From Microvirga arabica (GTDB taxonomy: Bacteria > Pseudomonadota > Alphaproteobacteria > Rhizobiales > Beijerinckiaceae), in the NCBI RefSeq assembly GCF_016811235.1, contig NZ_JAFBID010000040.1:1-51334 (forward strand): a stretch of 51,334 nt of DNA, written 5' to 3'. The notes below the pieces were generated by a model. That model worked only from the letters and a program-made list of their open reading frames with translations. It searched no databases and was not told the DNA's origin. Both the position numbers and the translations under genes were made by a program. Shown piece after piece: positions 43,825-51,334 of the stretch (positions within the stretch are counted from its first letter, which is position 1; every line of letters begins with the position of its first letter).

Positions 43825-43928
43825 TCCGATGCTCCAATCGTTGAAGAGCGCATCGTTGAGAGCGAAAAATCGGATCCACTTTTTCGCACGATGCGCTGGC
43901 GCTCAAGGTAAAGTGAGTTCACCTTGAG
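43785..43928. repeat. Family C multi-hairpin repeat, copy 1
   Basis: Three hairpins lie in series. AGCATCGGA…TCCGATGCT (43785–43833) has an inner CCCAAAA/TTTTGGG stem. AGCGCATCGT…ACGATGCGCT (43846–43897) follows. CTCAAGGT…ACCTTGAG (43902–43928) is last. The lpxXL stop codon (43822–43824) lies inside the first. The middle unit contains CGGATCCACTTTTTC, shared with the copy at 47641–47729. Confidence 0.82.
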
Positions 43929-43944
43929 GCGGAATTCATGTTCC

Positions 43945-44694
43945 ATGGCCTACATCATGGTATTCCGATTGAAAGCGACCCTAGCGGCCCTTGCATTTGC
44001 CGCCTTCCTGCAGCCCGCTTGGGCGGACCCGACCCGCGCGGTGGTCGAGCTCTTCACCAGCCAAGGCTGCTCCTCCTGCCCGCCGGCGGACGAGCTTCTG
44101 GTCGAGTTTTCCCGCCAGCCGGACATCGTGGCGCTGTCGCTGCCGGTCAATTATTGGGATTATCTCGGCTGGAAGGACACGCTCGCCCATGTGGCCTTCA
44201 CCGAGCGGCAGAAGGCTTATGCCCATTCCCGCAACGACCGGCAGGTTTTCACGCCGCAGATGATCGTCAACGGCAAGAAGTCCACCATCGGGTCCGACCG
44301 GGCTCAGGTCGAGAAGGCGATCCAATACACCACCAAGGGACGCAGGACCCTGCCGGTGAATGTCGTCGTCACTGAGCGGAACGATACGATCACGATCACC
44401 GTCGAGGAGACGCCCGACACCACCCAGCGCGAGGCGGAAATCTGGATCCTGCCGGTGCTGAAGTCGCAAACGGTGCCGATCGAGCGCGGCGAGAACAAGG
44501 GCAAGACCATCACCTACGCCAATGTGGTGCGCGGCCTGAACCGGGTCGGCGAATGGCGTGGCGGCTCCGCCCGCTTCGAGGTGCCGCTCGACATGGCCCG
44601 CAAGGGCGGCGACGCCTATGTGGTGCTCCTGCAGGGCACCGATGCGGCGCAGCCCGGACTCATCCTCGGCGCTGCGAAAGGCCCCGGGCTTTAA
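43945..44694 (+). CDS. DUF1223 exported thioredoxin-like protein
   Basis: The product has about 249 residues: a signal peptide (FRLKATLAALAFAAFLQPAWA) and a DUF1223 domain starting VVELFTSQGCSSCPPADELL. The CxxC (CSSC) sits where thioredoxins have theirs, and LPVNYWDYLGWKDTLA and VFTPQMIVNG complete the pattern. It is probably a periplasmic thiol-disulfide protein; its function is uncharacterised. The ATG at 43945 is preferred over an in-frame start at 43924 that lies within the repeat; 43957 is also possible. Confidence 0.87.
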   Translation: MAYIMVFRLKATLAALAFAAFLQPAWADPTRAVVELFTSQGCSSCPPADELLVEFSRQPDIVALSLPVNYWDYLGWKDTLAHVAFTERQKAYAHSRNDRQVFTPQMIVNGKKSTIGSDRAQVEKAIQYTTKGRRTLPVNVVVTERNDTITITVEETPDTTQREAEIWILPVLKSQTVPIERGENKGKTITYANVVRGLNRVGEWRGGSARFEVPLDMARKGGDAYVVLLQGTDAAQPGLILGAAKGPGL

Positions 44695-45302
44695 TCGAGC
44701 AGGATAACTTTGTTAGGCAGCTCGTCCACGTCATCGAGGCGGGGAGGGGCATGCTCGGCGAGGATCGCGCCCGTGCGCCGGATGGCCTCCTCCAGTCCTG
44801 CGATCATCCGACCGGCTCTGATCGCCGCCGTCAGGTCTGCGATGATGGCCGCCCAGATTCCCGGATCCACCCGATCCGCCACCCCTGTATCGGCCAGGAT
44901 CTCGGCATGATGCTCGGCAAGCGCCAGATAGATCAGCACGCCCGTTTTCTCCCGGGTGCGGGTCATCCCGCGCCGCAGGAACTCGCGCGAGGCCGCCTCA
45001 TGCGCCTGGTTGTGCTTGACGGAGCGCGGCACCAAAGCAAAACGAAGCTTGGGCCAGGAGAGCCCGAGGCTCAATGCCAACGCCACCGCGAGCTGGATCA
45101 GGGCAATGCGAGAAGTGCTGATGTCTGTGAACCAGATCAGCGGCCAGGGCGTGACGAGGGCCGCGAGCATAGCCCAGAGCAGGGGAACGGCCCGGTAATG
45201 CCCGGCCTGCTCGGCGATCACGAGAACGATCTCGCCGGAGGTCTCACCCTCCACGTCGCCGATCACGCTGGCCAGGCGGGCCTGTTCGTCGCTTGAGATC
45301 AT
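44691..45302 (-). CDS. TPM-domain membrane protein
   Basis: This 203-residue protein starts with a TPM-like segment (GDVEGETSGEIVLVIAEQAGHY). Two membrane helices follow (LWAMLAALVTPWPLIWF, IALIQLAVALALSLGL), then the rest of the TPM domain (TREKTGVLIYLALAEHHAEILAD). It starts immediately after the stop of the upstream TPM gene (TAGATG), so the two are coupled. Proteins of this type are usually linked to LemA; their role is not established. Confidence 0.87.
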   Translation of the reverse strand: MISSDEQARLASVIGDVEGETSGEIVLVIAEQAGHYRAVPLLWAMLAALVTPWPLIWFTDISTSRIALIQLAVALALSLGLSWPKLRFALVPRSVKHNQAHEAASREFLRRGMTRTREKTGVLIYLALAEHHAEILADTGVADRVDPGIWAAIIADLTAAIRAGRMIAGLEEAIRRTGAILAEHAPPRLDDVDELPNKVILLD

Positions 45303-46061
45303 CTACCAGCTCCCCGAAGCGCCGCCGCCGCCGGACGAGCCGCCGCCTCCCGAGAAGCCGCCCCCGCCGGACCATCCACCCCCGCCGCGCGACCAGCCGC
45401 CGCCTCCCAGCCCACCGGTGGTGACGATCCAGGGACCGCGGCGGCCATGCCTGATGCCCTGTCTGCGGCCAGCACCCATCAGGCGCGAGATCAGGAAGAA
45501 CAGGATCAGCAGGATGATGAAGGCGATGACGGGGTCGATGGCCGTGGTGCTGTCCTCGCGCACCTGGGCTCTCCGCTGCCATTCGTCCGCATCGCCGGTG
45601 AGGATCGACAGCATGGCGTCGATGCCCGCGTCGATGCCGCCCGCGAAGTCGCCCCTCTGGAACCGGGGCGCGATGGCCGTGGTGATGATGATCTTCGACA
45701 GGGCATCCGTGAGGGCGCCCTCGAGCCCGTAGCCCACCTCGATGCGGACTTTCCGTTCCTGCGGTGCCACGAGGAGCAGGGCGCCATTGTCCTTGCCTTT
45801 CTGGCCGAGCTGCCAGTGCCGGAACAGGCGGTTGCCGTAATCCTCGATCTCATAGCCCTCCAGGGAGCGCAGGGTCGCGACCACCACCTGGTCGGTGGTC
45901 CTGTCCTCATGCGCCTTCAGTTTGGCTTCAAGGGCCGCCCGCTCCTCGGGCTTGAGGAGATTGGCCGTATCGACCACCCGGCCGGTGAGCGGCGGGAAGG
46001 TTTGCGCGAGGGTGGGGAAGGGGAGGAAGAGGACGAAGAGGGCAAGGAGGAGTGCCGCCAT
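45303..46061 (-). CDS. TPM-domain protein (YgcG type) with Gly-rich tail
   Basis: The product has about 252 residues: a signal peptide (MAALLLALFVLFLPFPTLAQ), a TPM domain (GRVVDTANLLKPEERAALEAKL, EGYEIEDYGNRLFRHWQLG, RKVRIEVGYGLEGALTD), a membrane helix (VIAFIILLILFFLISRLMG) and a Gly/Ser-rich tail ending GGGGASGSW. The ATG at 46061 has GGAGGG just upstream, within the flanking palindromic repeat; sequence further upstream is repeat. It lies between the LemA and second TPM genes. Confidence 0.9.
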   Translation of the reverse strand: MAALLLALFVLFLPFPTLAQTFPPLTGRVVDTANLLKPEERAALEAKLKAHEDRTTDQVVVATLRSLEGYEIEDYGNRLFRHWQLGQKGKDNGALLLVAPQERKVRIEVGYGLEGALTDALSKIIITTAIAPRFQRGDFAGGIDAGIDAMLSILTGDADEWQRRAQVREDSTTAIDPVIAFIILLILFFLISRLMGAGRRQGIRHGRRGPWIVTTGGLGGGGWSRGGGGWSGGGGFSGGGGSSGGGGASGSW

Positions 46062-46065
46062 TCTT

Positions 46066-46222
46066 CCCTCCCCCTTGCGGGGAGGGGCAGGGGTGGGGGG
46101 CGCGCAGCCAAGCGCACGGCGCAACCAGAACCCGCTGTAGCGGCCACATGCGTTCTGGACGAGGTATCGAGCTCTGACGATCCGACCCTCACCCTCGATC
46201 CCTCCCCGCAAGGGGGAGGGAG
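46066..46222. repeat. Family A G-rich bipartite palindrome (LemA–TPM copy)
   Basis: The left hairpin CCTCCCCCTTGCGGGGAGG is followed by GGCAGGGGTGGGGGG. After a ~90-base spacer come ACCCTCACCCTCGAT and the right hairpin CCTCCCCGCAAGGGGGAGG. It has the same inverted two-hairpin layout as the copies at 1–102 and 39569–39677 but a longer spacer. It fills the gap between lemA and the TPM gene. Confidence 0.85.
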
Positions 46223-46245
46223 GATCGCCATTACCTCCCATCCCG

Positions 46246-46851
46246 TCAGAACTTCACCGGCGGCGGGCGGTCCGATCCGGCCGTTGCGGTGAACGTCTCC
46301 ATGGGCTTGGCCTCCGGATAGAGGATGCCGGCGATCCAGCGCCCAGGGATCGTGCGCAGCTCCGTGTTGTAGGCCTGAACGGTCGAGATGTAGTCGCGCC
46401 GCGCCACGGCGATGCGGTTCTCCGTGCCCTCGAGCTGCGACTGCAGGGCCAGGAAGTTGGCGTTCGACTTCAGCTCCGGGTAGCGCTCGACGGTGGCGAG
46501 CAGCCGGCCGAGCGCGCCGGAGAGCTGGTTCTGCGCCTCTTGGAACTGCCGGAATTTCTCGGGATCCGTCACGGTGGAGGCATCGACCTGCACTTGCGTG
46601 GCGCGGGCGCGGGCTTCCGTCACCTGGGTCAGCACCTCGCGCTCCTGCTGGGCAAAGCCCTTCACGGTCTCGACGAGATTCGGGATGAGGTCGGCCCGGC
46701 GCTGGTACTGGTTCTGCACCTCGCTCCAGGCGGCCTTGGCCTGCTCCTCCAGGGTCGGGACGTTGTTGATGCCGCAGGCTGACAATCCGAATGCCAGGAT
46801 CAGGCCCATCAGACCTATGCGGATCCGGCCGGTTGAGAGCAATGCGGTCAT
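46246..46851 (-). CDS. LemA-family lipoprotein
   Basis: This is a 201-residue lipoprotein with lipobox LSAC (GLILAFGLSACGINN) followed by the long helical LemA domain (AWSEVQNQYQRRADLIPNLVETVKGFA, RYPELKSNANFLALQSQLEGTENRIAVARRDY). LemA proteins are commonly encoded beside TPM proteins, as here. Their function is unknown, with proposed roles at the envelope. It is the first gene of a three-gene minus-strand set. Confidence 0.93.
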   Translation of the reverse strand: MTALLSTGRIRIGLMGLILAFGLSACGINNVPTLEEQAKAAWSEVQNQYQRRADLIPNLVETVKGFAQQEREVLTQVTEARARATQVQVDASTVTDPEKFRQFQEAQNQLSGALGRLLATVERYPELKSNANFLALQSQLEGTENRIAVARRDYISTVQAYNTELRTIPGRWIAGILYPEAKPMETFTATAGSDRPPPVKF

Positions 46852-46998
46852 GTCTGTCCTTTTCGCGGTTCTTGGTTCTTCTTACCCTGCCCGGATCAAC
46901 ACATGGGGCAGGGGCGGCGTTTCAACAAGCGGCTTTCGGGTAGCCGTGCACACGGGATTAAGGCATGATCCCGCGATCTTAGCGACCAGAGCCGACCC

Positions 46999-47640
46999 AT
47001 GACCTTCCTGCCCGACGTCAGCACCCTGCTCACCTACACCCTGGCGGCGATTCTGCTCTTCATCACACCAGGTCCCGACATGAGCCTGTTCCTGGCAAAG
47101 ACCATGTCGGGCGGGCGCCGGGCCGGCATGGCTTCGATGCTGGGCGCGACGGCGGGATGCTGCGTGCATACGCTGCTTGCAGCGCTGGGACTCTCGGCGC
47201 TTCTGGCGGCCTCCGTGACCGCCTTCACGGTGCTGAAGATCGTCGGTGCGCTTTACCTGCTCTGGATGGCTTTCGATGCGGTACGCCACGGCTCGGCGCT
47301 GAGCGTGAAGGACGAGGGGCGGGTGGAGGTCTCGTTCTGGAAGACCTTCTTCATGGGTGTCGGCATCAATCTCACGAACCCGAAGGTGGTGCTGTTCTTC
47401 GTGACCTTCCTGCCGCAATTCGTGGACGCGAGCGATCCGCATGCGGCCGACAAGCTGTTGTTTCTCGGCCTTTACTTCGTCGTGCTGAACACCCCGCTGG
47501 GCGCGCTCATGATCCTGGGCGCCGACAAGGTGATCGCGCTCCTGCGCGGCCGGCCGAAGCTCATGCGGGGAATCGACTATTCCTTCGCCGGCCTGTTCTC
47601 GGTCTTCGCGATCAAGATCCTGACGACATCGACGCGTTAG
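46999..47640 (+). CDS. LysE-family amino-acid exporter
   Basis: This is a 213-residue six-helix LysE/RhtB protein (LLFITPGPDMSLFLAKTMSGGRRAG, LKIVGALYLLWMAFDA, INLTNPKVVLFFVTFLPQFVD). It is a distant paralogue of the product of 12081–12704. The substrate is unknown. A family C repeat with a perfect 11-bp hairpin begins immediately after the stop and may terminate transcription. Confidence 0.9.
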   Translation: MTFLPDVSTLLTYTLAAILLFITPGPDMSLFLAKTMSGGRRAGMASMLGATAGCCVHTLLAALGLSALLAASVTAFTVLKIVGALYLLWMAFDAVRHGSALSVKDEGRVEVSFWKTFFMGVGINLTNPKVVLFFVTFLPQFVDASDPHAADKLLFLGLYFVVLNTPLGALMILGADKVIALLRGRPKLMRGIDYSFAGLFSVFAIKILTTSTR

Positions 47641-47729
47641 AGCATTGGACCTGCTTTGGGTCCAATGCTCAACTTCTTGGCTGATGCATCATGCGGGTGG
47701 AAAACCGGATCCACTTTTCCTCATGATGC
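47641..47729. repeat. Family C multi-hairpin repeat, copy 2
   Basis: AGCATTGGACC…GGTCCAATGCT (47641–47669) is a perfect 11-bp stem. GCATCATG…CATGATGC (47686–47729) encloses CCGGATCCACTTTTCC. The layout matches the element at 43785. Confidence 0.82.
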
Positions 47730-48203
47730 GGTAGGCTCCCTTCGCCGCGGCTCGCGTCCGCCGATGATCGCCCAGTAGACGAGGCCAGCAACCGCTCCGG
47801 TCAGCCCCAGCACGAAGCTCACATGCAATTCCTCCGGGCTGGCGATTCGCGCCTGTCCGCGCAGGATCCACGGCACCGCCGCGGTCAGGACCGCAGTCGC
47901 CAGCACGTGCCAGAGAAGGCTGCGCATCCCCAGCACCTCGCTGACGATGGCGACCAGCAGCGGCGGGAAGATCAGCAGCGTGAACATGATCCGGCCGACC
48001 GCCAGGAACGCGTCCTCCACGATGGGACCGGGATCTTCTGCTGCAAACACCGCATCAATCAGCGACCAGAAGCCGACGAAGAGCGTGTCGCCTGTCAGCA
48101 GCGCCATCACCGGATCGACCATGGAGGCGATGAGGAAGAACGTGCCGCTCGCACCGATGGCGATGAGGAGTGCGAAAGGGATGAGGATGAGCCAGCGGAT
48201 CAT
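47721..48203 (-). CDS. Four-helix membrane protein, unknown
   Basis: The 160-residue protein has four or five hydrophobic helices (WLILIPFALLIAIGASGTFFLIA, GRIMFTLLIFPPLLVAIVSEVLG, LATAVLTAAVPWIL, VLGLTGAVAGLVYWAIIGG). No named family is recognised. Its stop lies at the edge of the family C repeat. It converges with the LysE gene. Confidence 0.7.
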   Translation of the reverse strand: MIRWLILIPFALLIAIGASGTFFLIASMVDPVMALLTGDTLFVGFWSLIDAVFAAEDPGPIVEDAFLAVGRIMFTLLIFPPLLVAIVSEVLGMRSLLWHVLATAVLTAAVPWILRGQARIASPEELHVSFVLGLTGAVAGLVYWAIIGGREPRRREPTAS

Positions 48204-48310
48204 AGGCCGTCTATAGCACGGGCCGGGGCGGAAAGCTTTCCCAAAGCACGGCTTTACCGTGGCGAAGCTCGTGGCCAGCGCTAGTTCCCTCCTGTGCTGC
48301 CGCAGGGGAA

Positions 48311-48847
48311 ATGAATATGGGCGTGGATTGGACCGCGATGTTCGTGCCGGAGCACTCCCTCCTGGAGATCGTCGTGCGCGGCACGATCATGTACATCGTG
48401 CTGTTTTCGATCCTGCGCTTCTTCATGAAGCGGCAATCGGGGGTGATCGGCATCGCCGACCTGCTCGTCATCGTTCTCATCGCCGATGCGGCGCAGAACG
48501 CCATGGCGAACGAGTACAAGTCGATCCCCGAAGGCGTTCTCCTCGTTCTGACCATTGTGTTCTGGAACTTCGCCATCGACTGGCTCGGCTACCACTTTCC
48601 CCTCATTCAGCGCTTCACCCGTCCGCCGCCGCTGCAGCTCATCAAGGACGGCCAGTTCCTTCGCCGCAACATGCGTCAGGAGATGGTCACGGTCGAGGAA
48701 CTGATGAGCCAGCTGCGTCAGCAAGGCATTGACGATCCGGCACAGGTGAAGAAGGCCTTCATTGAGGGCGACGGCCGCATCAGCATCATCCGCCACGACA
48801 ATGGCGAAACGGGAGGGCAGAACGACGATCCCCGTGCGGTGACATGA
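48311..48847 (+). CDS. DUF421 (YetF-like) membrane protein
   Basis: The 178-residue product has three N-terminal helices (VRGTIMYIVLFSILRFF, GIADLLVIVLIADAAQNAM, VLLVLTIVFWNFAIDWLGY). A cytoplasmic domain with PPPLQLIKDGQFLRRNMRQEMVTVEELMSQLRQQGI follows, typical of DUF421. Family members are thought to influence stress and spore-associated processes in Bacillus; the function here is unknown. ATG codons at 48311 and 48317 are both possible. Confidence 0.87.
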   Translation: MNMGVDWTAMFVPEHSLLEIVVRGTIMYIVLFSILRFFMKRQSGVIGIADLLVIVLIADAAQNAMANEYKSIPEGVLLVLTIVFWNFAIDWLGYHFPLIQRFTRPPPLQLIKDGQFLRRNMRQEMVTVEELMSQLRQQGIDDPAQVKKAFIEGDGRISIIRHDNGETGGQNDDPRAVT

Positions 48848-48848
48848 A

Positions 48849-48872
48849 AAGGCCGGCGCTTTCGCCGGCCTT
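48849..48872. terminator. Terminator hairpin between DUF421 and rlmN
   Basis: AAGGCCGGCG–CTTT–CGCCGGCCTT is a perfect 10-bp stem. The minus strand continues with TTTT, so it mainly suits the rlmN side. Confidence 0.82.
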
Positions 48873-48882
48873 ATCGTCAGGA

Positions 48883-50196
48883 TTACTCCCCGTCCCTCAC
48901 CGCATACACGCCTTCGGCCCCGATGCCCTGTTCGGCCATCATGCGGGCGCGGGCGCGCAGCTTTTCGGTCTCGCTCTTGAGCTGACCGCAGGCGGCGAGG
49001 ATGTCGCGGCCGCGCGGGGTGCGCACTGGCGAGGCGTAGCCGGCCCGGTAGACGATCTCGGAGAAGCGCTCGATCCGCTCCCAGTCCGAGCATTCGTATT
49101 TCGAACCGGGCCAGGGATTGAACGGGATCAGGTTGATCTTGGCCGGAATGCCCTTCAGCAGCTGGACGAGCGTGCGGGCATCCGCGTCCGAATCGTTCAC
49201 GCCCTTGAGCATCACGTACTCGAAGGTGATGCGGCGCGCATTCGACAGGCCCGGATAGGCACGGCAGGCATCGAGCAGCTGCTTGATGTCGTATTTGCGG
49301 TTGATCGGCACCAGCTCGTCGCGCAGCTCGTCGCGCACGGCGTGGAGCGAGATCGCCAGCATGGTATTGGCTTCCGCACCGAGGCGCTCCATCTGCGGCA
49401 CCACGCCGGAGGTGGAGACGGTGATGCGACGGCGCGAGAGGGTCAGGCCCTCGCCATCCGACATGACGTCGATGGCGGCCACCACGTTGTCGGTGTTGTA
49501 GAGCGGCTCGCCCATGCCCATGAACACGATGTTGGACACGAAGCGTCCGCCGTCATTCGGCACGAAGGCGCCTTCCGGCGGGGTGGCGCCGGGCCAGTCG
49601 CCGATGGCATCGCGCGCGACGATCAGCTGGGCCACAATCTCGGCCGAGGTCAGGTTGCGCACGAGGCGCTGGGTGCCCGTGTGGCAGAAGGAGCAGGTGA
49701 GCGTACAGCCGACTTGGCTCGACACGCACAGCGTGCCGCGGTCAACCTCCGGGATGTACACGCACTCGATCTCCGCGCCCTTGTCGAGCGGGCCGGTGGA
49801 GGCCATGCGGATGAGCCACTTGCGGGTGCCGTCCTTCGACACCTGCTCGGAGACCACCTGGGGCCGGGCGAGCGTATAGGCTTGGCTGAGCTTAGCGCGC
49901 AGCTCCTTGCCCATATTGGTCATCTCGGCGAAGTCTTTCGCGCCCCGGAAATAGATCCAGTGCCAGAGCTGGGCCACGCGCATCTTGAGCTCGCGCTCGG
50001 GCACGCCGATGGCCGCCAGCGAGTCCTTCAGCTGGTCGCGGGTGAGGCCGACGAGCGAGGCGCCGCCGGGGGCTGCTCCCGCTGCGACGGTCAGTTCCGC
50101 GGTCTTTTCGATGAACCCGGCCGCGCGCGCGGCATTGCTGACGGCAACGGGAGCCGCATTGGGGTTGCGCTTGGCGATGTCGAGCACCGTCGCCAT
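48883..50196 (-). CDS. rlmN: 23S rRNA/tRNA adenine-C2 methyltransferase RlmN
   Basis: RlmN is a radical-SAM enzyme that methylates C2 of A2503 in 23S rRNA and A37 in some tRNAs. The cluster ligands are C164, C168 and C171 (CTLTCSFC), followed by [10 protein letters not shown] and [12 protein letters not shown]. The methyl-accepting Cys is expected near the C-terminus (LAACGQL). At 437 residues it has an alphaproteobacterial N-terminal extension of about 40 residues. Confidence 0.97.
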   Translation of the reverse strand: MATVLDIAKRNPNAAPVAVSNAARAAGFIEKTAELTVAAGAAPGGASLVGLTRDQLKDSLAAIGVPERELKMRVAQLWHWIYFRGAKDFAEMTNMGKELRAKLSQAYTLARPQVVSEQVSKDGTRKWLIRMASTGPLDKGAEIECVYIPEVDRGTLCVSSQVGCTLTCSFCHTGTQRLVRNLTSAEIVAQLIVARDAIGDWPGATPPEGAFVPNDGGRFVSNIVFMGMGEPLYNTDNVVAAIDVMSDGEGLTLSRRRITVSTSGVVPQMERLGAEANTMLAISLHAVRDELRDELVPINRKYDIKQLLDACRAYPGLSNARRITFEYVMLKGVNDSDADARTLVQLLKGIPAKINLIPFNPWPGSKYECSDWERIERFSEIVYRAGYASPVRTPRGRDILAACGQLKSETEKLRARARMMAEQGIGAEGVYAVRDGE

Positions 50197-50270
50197 GGGA
50201 GATCATGCCTTCGTTGTTGGGAGTTCGGCGGTCTTATAACACGATTGCGCCGGAAACGTGAGCGCCTCAA

Positions 50271-50295
50271 CGCAAAATCCGGGCCTCAAGCCCGG
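50271..50295 (-). terminator. Candidate terminator after the IalB gene
   Basis: On the minus strand, CCGGGC–TTGAG–GCCCGG is followed by ATTTTGCG, 43 bases after the IalB stop. The stem is short and the T-run modest. Confidence 0.6.
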
Positions 50296-50337
50296 AAGAT
50301 GCTCATCGGGGTGCTGTTTTTCAACCGCCCCGGAGGC

Positions 50338-51042
50338 TTAGGAAGCGCATTCCTTGCGGGCGTGCTCCAGGGCCTTGGTGAAGCCGTTCAGGGAGTAGCG
50401 GTCGGTAAGATTCGAGCCACGGGCCGATTGCGACTTCACCGTCATGGTGCCGCTCTTGGCCATCGTGGCGATGGCCTGGCCTTCCTCGGCCGGGTTCTTC
50501 AGCCAGGCATTGGTGGCCTTGGCCAGGAGAGCATAGGACGTGTTGCCCACGGAAACCTCGGCCGGGCCGTTCTCCTTGGCCGTGAAGCCGAACTCGAACG
50601 CCACCTCGTTCTTCACGTTCTCCGCCGGGCGGAAGGAGACGAAGAGATAGGCCGGGTCGCGGCTGACGGTCTTGGGCGTCCAGTCCTTGGGGCGGCTGAG
50701 CGCATAGCAGATCTTCGAGCGGCCGCTCTGGGCCATGTAGACCTCCCAGTCGCCGTAGGACGTCACGAGCGAGCCGCCGGGGCTCGCAGCCCGGGCGGGT
50801 TTGGCCGCAGTAGCAGCCGCCGCCGCTCCGGCGGCCGCCGCTGCAGCAGGCTTCGCCGGCGTGGTCTTGGCGGCGGGCTTTGCTGCGGCAGCCGGCTTGG
50901 CTGCGGGCTTGGCCGGAGCCGAGCGGGTGGATGGCTGCGTCGAACGCTGGGCCTGAGCCAGGGCTGCAGGTCCGGTTCCAAGGACGACGAGGGCGGAAAG
51001 GATGCCCGCGGCGATGCCGCGCTGGAGAGATGCAGTGAACAT
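50338..51042 (-). CDS. Invasion-associated locus B (IalB) family protein
   Basis: The 234-residue product has a signal peptide (AAGILSALVVLGTGPAALAQ), an Ala/Pro/Lys low-complexity linker (~31–85, repeated AKPAA) and a C-terminal IalB domain (SYGDWEVYMAQSGRSKICYALSRP … SSYALL-type core, KECAS with paired Cys). IalB proteins are periplasmic in Hyphomicrobiales; in Bartonella they aid erythrocyte invasion, but most members are environmental and of unknown role. The linker may cross or bind the cell wall. Confidence 0.9.
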   Translation of the reverse strand: MFTASLQRGIAAGILSALVVLGTGPAALAQAQRSTQPSTRSAPAKPAAKPAAAAKPAAKTTPAKPAAAAAAGAAAAATAAKPARAASPGGSLVTSYGDWEVYMAQSGRSKICYALSRPKDWTPKTVSRDPAYLFVSFRPAENVKNEVAFEFGFTAKENGPAEVSVGNTSYALLAKATNAWLKNPAEEGQAIATMAKSGTMTVKSQSARGSNLTDRYSLNGFTKALEHARKECAS

Positions 51043-51334
51043 GGGGCGGGACGATACAGGCCGATGGTTAAGAACTTTTCACCATCTCCGTTAAGGCCGC
51101 ATTGCCGGCTTGGCGATGCGTCGAAACGAGGCGGTTGCCTCGAGGATGCCGCTTCGAGCTGAACGGCAGCTCAATAAAAAGGGCCGCTTGCGCGACCCGT
51201 TCAGTATCCTTCAAAGCTTGTTCGTTTTTGAAAAGATTGGAGGAGTTGAAATCACTTTAGTGCTTCTGTAATGGGCCGTTGGGTGTCAATCCCCTGAGTG
51301 ACTGTCCTGTCGCCGAAGTCTTGCTTCTGTTCGG
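51043..51334. other. Gene-free end of the window
   Basis: These 292 bases follow the IalB gene start and appear AT-richer than average. I see a weak hairpin (GGGCCGC…GCGACCC, ~51181–51198) and no supported gene; a GGAGGAG at 51240–51246 has no good start codon at a proper distance. It may be the regulatory region of a gene beyond the edge. Confidence 0.4.

Noticed and set aside
48844..51162. Plus-strand open frame (772 codons) opposite rlmN and the IalB gene
   Set aside because: It spans two well-supported minus-strand genes and the gap between them, and has no recognisable domain; it is a high-GC artefact.
1..51334. CRISPR array, rRNA operon, prophage or intact IS element
   Set aside because: No regularly spaced identical repeats, no rRNA sequence, no phage structural genes and no transposase were found; the repeats seen are dispersed palindromes.

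Overview
This is a gene-dense, high-GC stretch of an alphaproteobacterial chromosome, most likely Hyphomicrobiales (Rhizobiales) and perhaps a Microvirga/Methylobacterium relative. The clearest clues are the acpXL–fabZ–two ketosynthases–fabG–adh–lpxXL cluster for the very-long-chain fatty acid of rhizobial lipid A, an IalB-family protein, a DUF1223 protein, and dispersed palindromic repeats of the kind common in this order. The genus is inference; the order-level placement is firm.

Layout. 0–6.1 kb: rimM–trmD, then an apparent ~1 kb insertion that duplicates the 3' end of trmD, an EamA exporter with a divergent Lrp regulator, a cysteine-synthase-like enzyme, an HxlR regulator, and rplS with its terminator. 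6.1–16.3 kb: leuC, leuD and leuB, spaced by small exported or membrane proteins, a minimal zincin, a YdcF protein, a cupin, a lytic transglycosylase, a LysE exporter, and a metallophosphoesterase coupled to a Ser/Thr kinase–UspA fusion. 16.3–22.2 kb: an exported protein, a frameshifted sulfite-oxidase-family gene, a membrane-anchored protein, a GNAT acetyltransferase, asd, and a GH43 glycosidase. 22.2–26.0 kb (minus strand): DUF429, a threonine-dehydratase-like enzyme, then an SbtA-type bicarbonate transporter, an SbtB-like PII protein and a beta-carbonic anhydrase.

26.2–30.8 kb: a CitE-like lyase, a CHMI-type tautomerase, a CnoX thioredoxin–LON-N–Trm112 operon, a prolyl-tRNA editing protein, tRNA-Gly(GCC) and an Lrp regulator. 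30.9–36 kb: an orphan homodimeric E1 (AceE/transketolase type) divergent from the Lrp gene and sharing a perfect inverted repeat with it, an MsbA-like ABC exporter, and a tyrosine-phosphatase-like protein. 36.2–43.8 kb: the acpXL/lpxXL cluster, in which one ketosynthase has lost its catalytic residues and a HEAT-like gene of unknown function sits inside. 43.9–51.3 kb: DUF1223, LemA plus two TPM-domain proteins, a LysE exporter, a DUF421 protein, rlmN and an IalB protein.

Three families of dispersed palindromes punctuate intergenic spaces: a G-rich bipartite element (family A), a roughly 90-bp CGTCATGGCCGG-type element (family B) and an AGCATYGGACC-type multi-hairpin element (family C). Family A copies abut gene starts and may supply Shine-Dalgarno sequence. 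The observations most worth a second look are the trmD 3'-end duplication around a single unknown gene, the sbtA–sbtB–carbonic anhydrase set in a genome region with no autotrophy genes, the active plus degenerate ketosynthase pair, and the kinase–UspA/metallophosphoesterase pair. No CRISPR array, rRNA, prophage or intact insertion sequence was seen.
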